A stretch of 64,000 bases of DNA from Branchiostoma floridae (taxonomy: Eukaryota; Chordata; Leptocardii; Amphioxiformes; Branchiostomatidae). The stretch lies in assembly GCF_000003815.2 (NCBI RefSeq), contig NW_023365706.1, positions 34,402 to 98,401 of the forward strand. The letters run 5' to 3'. This document shows positions 57,401 to 64,000 of the stretch, piece by piece; within the stretch, counting starts at the first letter, position 1, and every line of letters begins with the position of its first letter. Under the pieces are notes generated by a model. That model worked only from the letters and a program-made list of their open reading frames with translations. It searched no databases and had not been told where the DNA came from. The translations under genes and the position numbers were made by a program.

Positions 57401-57952
57401 AAATTTGTGTTGTATGATAGTTTAAAAACAATAAGTTGTGATATGTTAACTTCATGTTGACTCCAATCGAATGTTGTAGCATAATTTAAGTAAAGAAAAG
57501 GTCAACAGGTCAACAGCACATAATATTCTTGTTCACATTACAGATTTTATTAAAGCCTTTCTCACAGCTTTTCTCACAGTCTTTCTTACCATGATGTAGT
57601 CGTATTTTTCACCTAGACATTATTTACTGATCATCACGTAATACAAAACAGCTTTAAAAGATCCAAACTTCTGTAATCACACCAAGAAGCTTAAGTCGTG
57701 TTTGCAATCAAAAACACACATCATAGAAAATGTTATGAATCATACATGTAGTTGTAAGTTAACTAAAAAAACTGTATGTAAGTTATTTGCTCTCACAGAA
57801 AAACATCTTGTTTACTTCACGTTCCAGTATATTTACAAATCTTCTTACCAGTGATAAATGTCGTCATCCGATTTGACATCATTTGTCAAGTAAGGATATC
57901 TGTATATCTATGTAATCTACATTTGGCATACAGAAACAACTCCAAGCATATA

Positions 57953-58159
57953 ACGCTAGTTCACCTTTAGCCGCAGGGTAACCCATATTCGTTGTGTTTA
58001 CCCACATGGTATCAATGGATATCAATTCGACGGACGGTGGTTTCAAGTTCTAATATTTTCTAACTTGAAACTACATCGTCCGTCGACTTGATACCCTTAA
58101 ATAGCCGTTTTTGTAGGCAACGGATATAGGCTACCCTACGGATAAAGGTGAACTAGCGT
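57953..58159. mobile_element. Hairpin MITE with TA flanks
   Basis: 207 bp; both ends read ACGCTAGTTCACCTTTA and the arms pair along about 90 bp. TA at 57951-57952 and 58160-58161. No ORF. Confidence 0.75.
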
Positions 58160-58445
58160 TACATAATGAAATAGAAAATGCAGATGTTTCAATGATCATA
58201 TGCCTGATGTATTCAGTGGTTTGATTCTATGTGCTAAAGAAACTCATGGTGGTGTTAAAAAGATAAATCATATCACCTCACTCTCATCTCACTTCACCTG
58301 TCCCAAAGCCTCGCCGGTCGTAGGGGCAGCAATTATATAATCAAGTCTAAAACTTGAATACCGCGTAATACCACTGGATCTGAATCATTTCCTAATTTTA
58401 GTGTTTATACATTCCTTTGCGCGGATTGTGCCGAAGGTGTGATTT

Positions 58446-58758
58446 TTATGGCTTGATCTTCATAGACACAGACTTCAGGGAGTAATGCCAGCCTCTCCAG
58501 TGATTCCACATCACACCTTGCACGTGTGCACAGGAGTTCCCACAGTTGCCCAGGTAACGGCCGTTGAGGAGGGAGTGGCCGCAGAACCAAAACCACCAGC
58601 CGGCCTGTCCGTACCGCTGGGAACAGTGTCTGTACCAGCCATCATTGTCCCTGTCCACAGTGGAGAACCTCTGCCCGTTGCTGTCAGCCATGGCGTCTCC
58701 CGCGGAGCCTGAATACCCGGAAATGTGCAGCCGGTACCCGTCCGACTCATCGGACACA
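58446..58758 (-). CDS. Locus 7 FReD exon c and stop
   Basis: 313 bp; [25 protein letters not shown] then TAA. Confidence 0.9.
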
Positions 58759-61700
58759 CTTGATGGGGACATTAATCAAACAACTGAGTTAACAGTTCAT
58801 TTTTTGCTACTAGTGATTACGTCCACGCGTACACAAAATAAGTACACATTTACACGTACATACACGGACACTCTCATACACACACGCGCGCGCGCACACA
58901 TAATAGACAGAGACGCGCATACATACACGCATTCAGACGCAAGCACACACACACACACACACACACACAGATGATCATACGGAGGGATACGGAGGGATAC
59001 ACACAAATAAGTGCAGTATTATACACTTACGCATGAAGTTGCTGCTGAACTTCCTGTCACACATCCTCAGCATGCCTGAAGATGAACTTGTTAATCTGCA
59101 TGCTCTTTACGTCCGTCTCATGGCAAACGTGGATGAGGGTGCCAATCGACTACTTAATGATATCTACATCAAACAGTTTCTGGGCGAAGATGATTGCCAA
59201 CTTATACCGAAACAGATCAGCCATCTTCCTGCCAACGATGTTTGCTCACCTCAAGATGCTTTACTCATCCGAAGGTCTTCAGCTCATCTGAAGGTGTCAA
59301 GGTGTTTACTAACATGTAGTTTCTTTTTACTCACCTGAAGTGTTTTTACTCACCTGAAGAATTTTTGATCACCTGAAGGTGTTTTACTCACCTGAAGGTG
59401 CTGTACTCTGCCCGGCGTGACTCCCCTTGCCAGTCCAAAAGGTCAATCCTCAAGCGATATTTCTTCTGATTGGTCAGGAGGTGGATGTTCTCGTTCCCCA
59501 GCCAGTACTCCCCGCTCTTGTTCCCAAAGCCCAGTTTGTACTCCTCCCAGTTCCGGTTGAAGGGAACCGTCCCGTCCTGCCGCCGCTGGATCACGGTCCA
59601 ACCGCCTCCTGTGCGAAGGTACAACAAGGAAAACCGTTTATTCAAATACAATTCAATCCCTACAACTGGATTAAATGACTTCCGGACGTTTCCGTTAGTG
59701 TGACACCCATTACTCTTCTTCGGCGTCAGTAGACTGAGCAGGCAAAACGATTCGATACAGCTTACTAGAGAAAATGGTTGAACCACTAACTCCCAAGGAT
59801 CGTATGCAAATGTTATATTTTATCTTACCCTACCTCCCTCATGACCGCAATGAAAAGCGGCCTGCAGGACGATTTGATCTTATCATGAATAAAGAAAGGT
59901 TCAAACAAACTCAATTGTAAATCTTCGAATTCATACTCTTAACATCTGTGTTTCTGACTTAGGGAGAAGAGATGCACTACAGGTATCGTTATGGGCTGCT
60001 CTTCAGCCCCTACGAACTTTATTTAAAAAAAAAGGAAAAAAAAATTGCTTGAAACTCCAGGCGGTTTAATCTAAAATAAACTAACCATAGCCTTCGCAGT
60101 CATGAAATCGCTTAATTTTATGTCGTTTTTGAAAGTGAAACAAAAATGACAATAAACAAATCATTGTGTTTCCCTGGACTCTAAGCACTGAACAGCTCAT
60201 CAAAGGGGCAGAGGACAGAACGAGATGGGCAAAGATCACCGCTGATGGATGCCATCGAGTCCCTACGACCACAGTGGTTATGGACCGTGAGTGAGTGAGT
60301 GTGTTTCCCACACAGTACCTGCAGTATCCATGTCACAGTAGGCCTCCACATCAGAGGAACGGAATCTAATGCTGTAAACTCCGCTTGTAGTCTTTCCTGC
60401 CGCAAGGTGATCCGCGCAGTCTGAGGCTGTGAAACGGTGAGAAAAACAGAAAGGCACAGTTTGGTTGGATGATACGGAAAGGAAGAATTTTAATGTATAT
60501 CAACTTTTCGACTCCAATGATGATTGATGAATATAATTTGAATAGATTTGTGCCAAAATGTTTTTAATAATTACTACTTATTCTAACTGATTTTCGGACA
60601 AACTGCTGGAGTAATACATTGTATAAGCAAACGCGAATATTTTGTTTTATTTCTCAACTTCAACGAGATTCATTCTTTTGGTTGTCATCAACGAGCCACA
60701 TTTTAGTTGCAATGGCGTTCATGTTACTAAGTATCAACTATGTTTCATTTGATTTTTAAATTTCTACGTCAGGACAATAATTTGTACATTGTACCTTGAC
60801 AGACGACCCCAGCGTCTTCCTTGTGGGTACAGTCGTGGTCTCCCCACCTGTTGATCTCACAGTCCGCTACAGAAGACTCGTTCCCCGCGCAGTTGAGATT
60901 GTCCAGCCAGATGTTTCCTGTCCCTTCAGGAAAAACTCCTCCCACCCTGGCGAACCCGGTGTAGTACCCGAGCTGTCTACAGACCACCTGGGCGTCCCTG
61001 TCGTCAAACCCGTCATCACAGACCGTTCCCCAGTCACCATTTCCGGGATGGATCTCAACTCTACCTTCTGACGGATTCTGGCTGCCGGCGAGTCGGACTG
61101 AGACTCTGCCTGGAGAAGTGCACAGTATTCTAACACTGAAGATGAAGTGGGACATACAGAGCGCAAACAGTACTCTATAGATGATAAAGAGATCTCACAA
61201 TTAGATCTCCAGCGAGGAACTAACAGAACAATTGTCAACTTAACAAATAGACTAGTCAAGTTTATTGCAAATTCTTGCCCGTTGGCTAATCGCAGGTAAC
61301 ATAAAAGATTCAAACAGTGTAAAAACAATATCAAAAGTGTCTACTCTAGTCTAAAACTAGTAAAAGCTAACTCTAGATCCGGGGTTATTGGGTTCGACTC
61401 CTTTTTCGAAGAAGCTGCTTGTTGACAAATAAGCTACTTGTTAAGTTTGGGGCCATCATTTGTTATGCTGCATGTAGTCACGACGAAAATAAAGACTACA
61501 ATGAAACGACGGCATGACTACCTGTACAGATGACGTGTACATCCTGCCTATGATCACAGTCAGAAGGTTCCCAGCTGAATCCACAGGACAGGATGTTGGT
61601 CTCTTCTCCGCTGCAGGTGACGTCACCCAGCCAGATGTNNNNNNNNNNNNNNNNNNNNNNNNNNNNNNNNNNNNNNNNNNNNNNNNNNNNNNNNNNNNNN

Positions 61701-62427
61701 NNNNNNNNNNNNNNNNNNNNNNNNNNNNNNNNNNNNNNGGGACCGGACTGCCGACCAGCCGGAGAGCTGCGTCTCCTGTTGGTACAACAAAACATGCTCT
61801 TCATTTCGATATGGGCAATGTGTATTGCTTCTGTTACAGACATTCAAAAGTCCATAATTTAGCGTAGAAGACTTTCCCAGCATGGCTCACGTATCTAAGC
61901 CATCCTTACCTTCACAGACGTTGTCAGGAGAAATACACAGCTGCAGACAATTTTGAAAAAAAAAACAAGTCATATACAATACAATTGAACTACTAAGAAA
62001 CTACCTTTACCTGCACAGACGACTCCTACGTCCTCCTTGTGTGAACAGTCACTCCGTCCCCAGGAGTCAGCAGGACAGTCTCCAAGGTTCGTCTCGTTGC
62101 CCCTGCAGGCCACCTCGTCCAGCCAGACGTTCCCCGAACCTTCCCCAAAATGACCCGCCAGTTTCACCTCCAGGGCCGCCCCGAAGCCGAGCCGCCTGCA
62201 GACAACATGAGCGTCCTGCAGGTCAAAGCTGTCATCACAGACGGAGCCCCATTGGCCGGTACCGTTTCGGACCTCCACTCGGCCTTCAAGCGGGGTCGAG
62301 CCACCGGCAAGACGGATTTGAATACCTGCAAAGGATGCATTTTTTAAAACTTAACATGCCAAAATGTATTAAGTTATTGGGTTATATATTTATATATAAC
62401 TACCTGTCAACTTGTGCATACTCTGTC

Positions 62428-62513
<86 letters not shown>

Positions 62514-63564
62514 TACAGAGAGACGGACAGTCAGACAGACAAACAGAGACAGAGACAGAGTATGCACAAGTTGACAGGTAGTCTGTTCGTTGCTCCATCT
62601 AATTAACATTATCAACATTATAAACCTTTACAGCCAGAACTTGAAAACAAAAGACGTCGTTGAACAAAGGGAGAGCAAAGTGTACATATTGTTAACGGTA
62701 AACGGCCTCATGGCGTATCACACCAAGTTTGTACTGAACAGTACAAGCTGCATATACAAACTTTAGGTTGTTGCTCAAGTGTGCATGGCCTGTACCAATT
62801 GACCTGTGAACGCTCGAATGAACCTGAAACTTTCGCACAGGGTTTGTCTATGGCGCATTTGTAACGGATCCGTATGGGATGTAGCAAAGCTGAGGGTGAA
62901 CTTTACAGAATGTGACTTGTGTTGTTGCTAGAAAAGTGTGCATGACCTGTGTCCATTGACCTGTGGACGCTCGAGTTCACCTGAAAACCTGCCACAGGGC
63001 TTGTTTATGGTTCAGTACAGCAGTTAACAATGTTCATGAATAATTCTGTTTTGGGCCGTGAGTGAACCGACATTTTTTCGTGCTTGTTGTCAGCCGAGTT
63101 ACTTCAACTCATGATTAGGTATTATTTACTGATCTGTTTTCTTTTGATAAATCGCCCCATAACGCATTCTTAAAGGTCTGTTTAAAGATTGGGCTTCGTA
63201 CCTGAGTTTGGAGACGGGTTTCTTGCTCTTGAAGCGCCTGTGTCAGGTTCCGTTCCAGCTGTGCACTCCTGACTTTCTCCTCCGACAATTCAGCACACAA
63301 ACTATCCATCCTGGACAGCAGACTTTCCACCTGATTTTTCAAGCGGCCCGTTTCCTCCTTGGTCTCGGCGAGCTGCCGCTCGAGGCCTGGCGGTGTGCAG
63401 CCCTCAGTACGGGACCCAGGCGGAACCACATAGGTGTAGGTACAGTAGCCCTTGTCTACATACTCTCGCAGAACGGACCCAGCCTGGTCGGTTCTGGTGT
63501 CTTGGGCTCGGGCAGGGAAACTGCCGGACAGAAGGAAGACAACGAGCAGTACGCCACTCGCCAT
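58446..63564 (-). CDS. Locus 7: coiled-coil, three-SRCR, fibrinogen-like gene, linker exon missing
   Basis: Exons: 63202-63564, 62011-62325, 61522-61775 (with gap), 60795-61109, 60319-60426, 59392-59608, 58446-58758. Signal peptide, [18 protein letters not shown] motif, about two coil units, SRCR a, b, c and a FReD ending KIKP. Exon 1 ends in phase 0 (CAG|GTACGA) but SRCR 1 needs phase 1. The linker exon that makes this change in other loci is not found between them. As read, direct joining would shift the frame, so the gene needs an unseen exon or is damaged. All other junctions fit. Confidence 0.72.
58835..58975. repeat. (CA)n and (CG)n microsatellite, FReD b-c intron
   Basis: CACG/CACA repeats ending in a clean (CA) run. 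Confidence 0.85.
59325..59398 (-). repeat. 19-bp splice-donor repeat array, locus 7
   Basis: About four units beside FReD exon b; the shortest of the four visible arrays. Confidence 0.85.
59392..59608 (-). CDS. Locus 7 FReD exon b
   Basis: 217 bp; near-identical to locus 1 exon b ([16 protein letters not shown]). Confidence 0.92.
60175..60312 (-). mobile_element. Possible retroelement 3' fragment
   Basis: Segment with GATGCCATCGAGTCCCTACG and a (GTGA)n tail. A similar tail is at 44935-44962. Class uncertain. Confidence 0.3.
60319..60426 (-). CDS. Locus 7 FReD exon a, diverged
   Basis: 108 bp; [32 protein letters not shown]. The most altered exon a of the cluster. Confidence 0.85.
60795..61109 (-). 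CDS. Locus 7 SRCR 3 (type c)
   Basis: 315 bp; [35 protein letters not shown]. Confidence 0.9.
61522..61775 (-). CDS. Locus 7 SRCR 2 (type b), centre in gap
   Basis: Both ends match type b ([22 protein letters not shown]). By comparison with the 318-bp paralogues the gap hides about 164 bases, not 100. Confidence 0.8.
61639..61738. other. Assembly gap (100 N)
   Basis: Inside SRCR 2 of locus 7. Confidence 0.95.
62011..62325 (-). CDS. Locus 7 SRCR 1 (type a)
   Basis: 315 bp; one change gives VVCRRLG instead of VVCRQLG. Confidence 0.9.
62399..62581. repeat. Long perfect-looking palindrome with simple-sequence arms
   Basis: Outer arms ACTACCTGTCAACTTGTGCA and their complement, then CTGTCTCTGTTTGTCTGT, (CT)n, a (TA)n centre, (GA)n and back. 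Lies where the linker exon should be in locus 7. Confidence 0.85.
63202..63564 (-). CDS. Locus 7 exon 1
   Basis: 363 bp, [14 protein letters not shown] start, one NLTQALQEQ unit, same early donor as locus 4. Confidence 0.85.
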
Positions 63565-64000
63565 CTTGGAGGAAGTAAACTAAAACACCTGCGTCACACC
63601 TGATTTTGAAGCTTCTCACGGACGGTCTGTTTACCCAGCAACACAGGTGTGTCTCATATCTTGGTGAATATTAGGACCTAAGGGTAAAGCACAAGCACAG
63701 GCTGGGGAAAGGTGTAAAGTTGCCCATGAAAAAAACTCAACTTTTTGGTAACATGATGAATAATTAGAATTTTTCTGACTATTGATGATTTTGAGAAGCT
63801 GACCTGTAGAGGACCCATACCTTCCAAAAAGTTGAGTTGAGCACTACGTCACACTTGGTTCTTAACGACCGTACGGACGTTTGGCTCACCCCCACCACAC
63901 ACAGGTGGGTCTTAACGCCCCCACATTATAGAATATCCATAGTTGTAACGGTGTCTATCATCATTGGCTGTTTCTGACACTCGATATTGCCTGGTGATAT
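63565..64000 (-). promoter_or_regulatory. 5' flank of locus 7 with upstream element
   Basis: Matches the DNA upstream of locus 3 (38212-38640), including the element at about 63845-63900. Cut by the window end. Confidence 0.5.

Overview
The window looks like chordate genomic DNA, most likely lancelet (Branchiostoma). Genes are split into short phase-matched exons with GT-AG introns, domains are animal extracellular types (SRCR, fibrinogen-like FReD), and the intergenic DNA is full of (CA)n runs, short inverted-repeat transposons and LINE fragments. The type II membrane-protein tail of the leftmost gene (EPYAVAY and NPMY motifs, then a Cys/Arg stretch and a membrane helix) is a style I associate with Branchiostoma predicted proteins. 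The species cannot be told from this text. There are three 100-N assembly gaps (41312-41411, 45685-45784, 61639-61738).

Every supported gene is on the minus strand. Six of the seven loci are copies of one gene unit: signal peptide plus an angiopoietin-like Cys motif and coiled coil (exon 1), a Ser/Thr-rich linker exon, three to five single-exon SRCR domains, then a FReD encoded by three exons of about 108, 217 and 315 bp. Right to left: locus 7 (58446-63564, three SRCR, linker missing), locus 6 (55980-56165, collapsed exon-1 remnant), locus 5 (45047-54369, five SRCR), locus 4 (41174-42957, no SRCR visible, broken by a gap), locus 3 (30628-38211, four SRCR, apparently intact), locus 2 (22702-28299, three SRCR, apparently intact). 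Locus 1 (307-7163) has the same three-exon FReD and the same 3' flank, but a different front: a cytoplasmic tail with duplicated tyrosine motifs, a transmembrane helix and a different coiled coil. It looks like a membrane-anchored chimera made from the secreted family.

The units also share flanks: two types of 3' flank, a recurrent 5' element of about 55 bp, and arrays of 19-bp repeats at the FReD exon-b splice donor. Between loci 1 and 2 (7.2-22.7 kb) lies a repeat-rich region with a large inverted repeat (about 10.0-14.5 kb), an orphan copy of the family 5' flank (about 15.96-17.0 kb), a mariner-like element (18712-19773) and a pyrimidine-rich array of TTTCTTACAG-like repeats (20.87-21.9 kb).

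Taken together this is a tandem, rapidly changing cluster of secreted (and one membrane-bound) SRCR-FReD proteins. SRCR and FReD domains commonly bind microbial or extracellular ligands, so a role in recognition or agglutination is a reasonable inference. The paralogues are nearly identical in FReD exons a and b but differ sharply at a few clustered positions in exon c, as expected for diversifying ligand-binding proteins.
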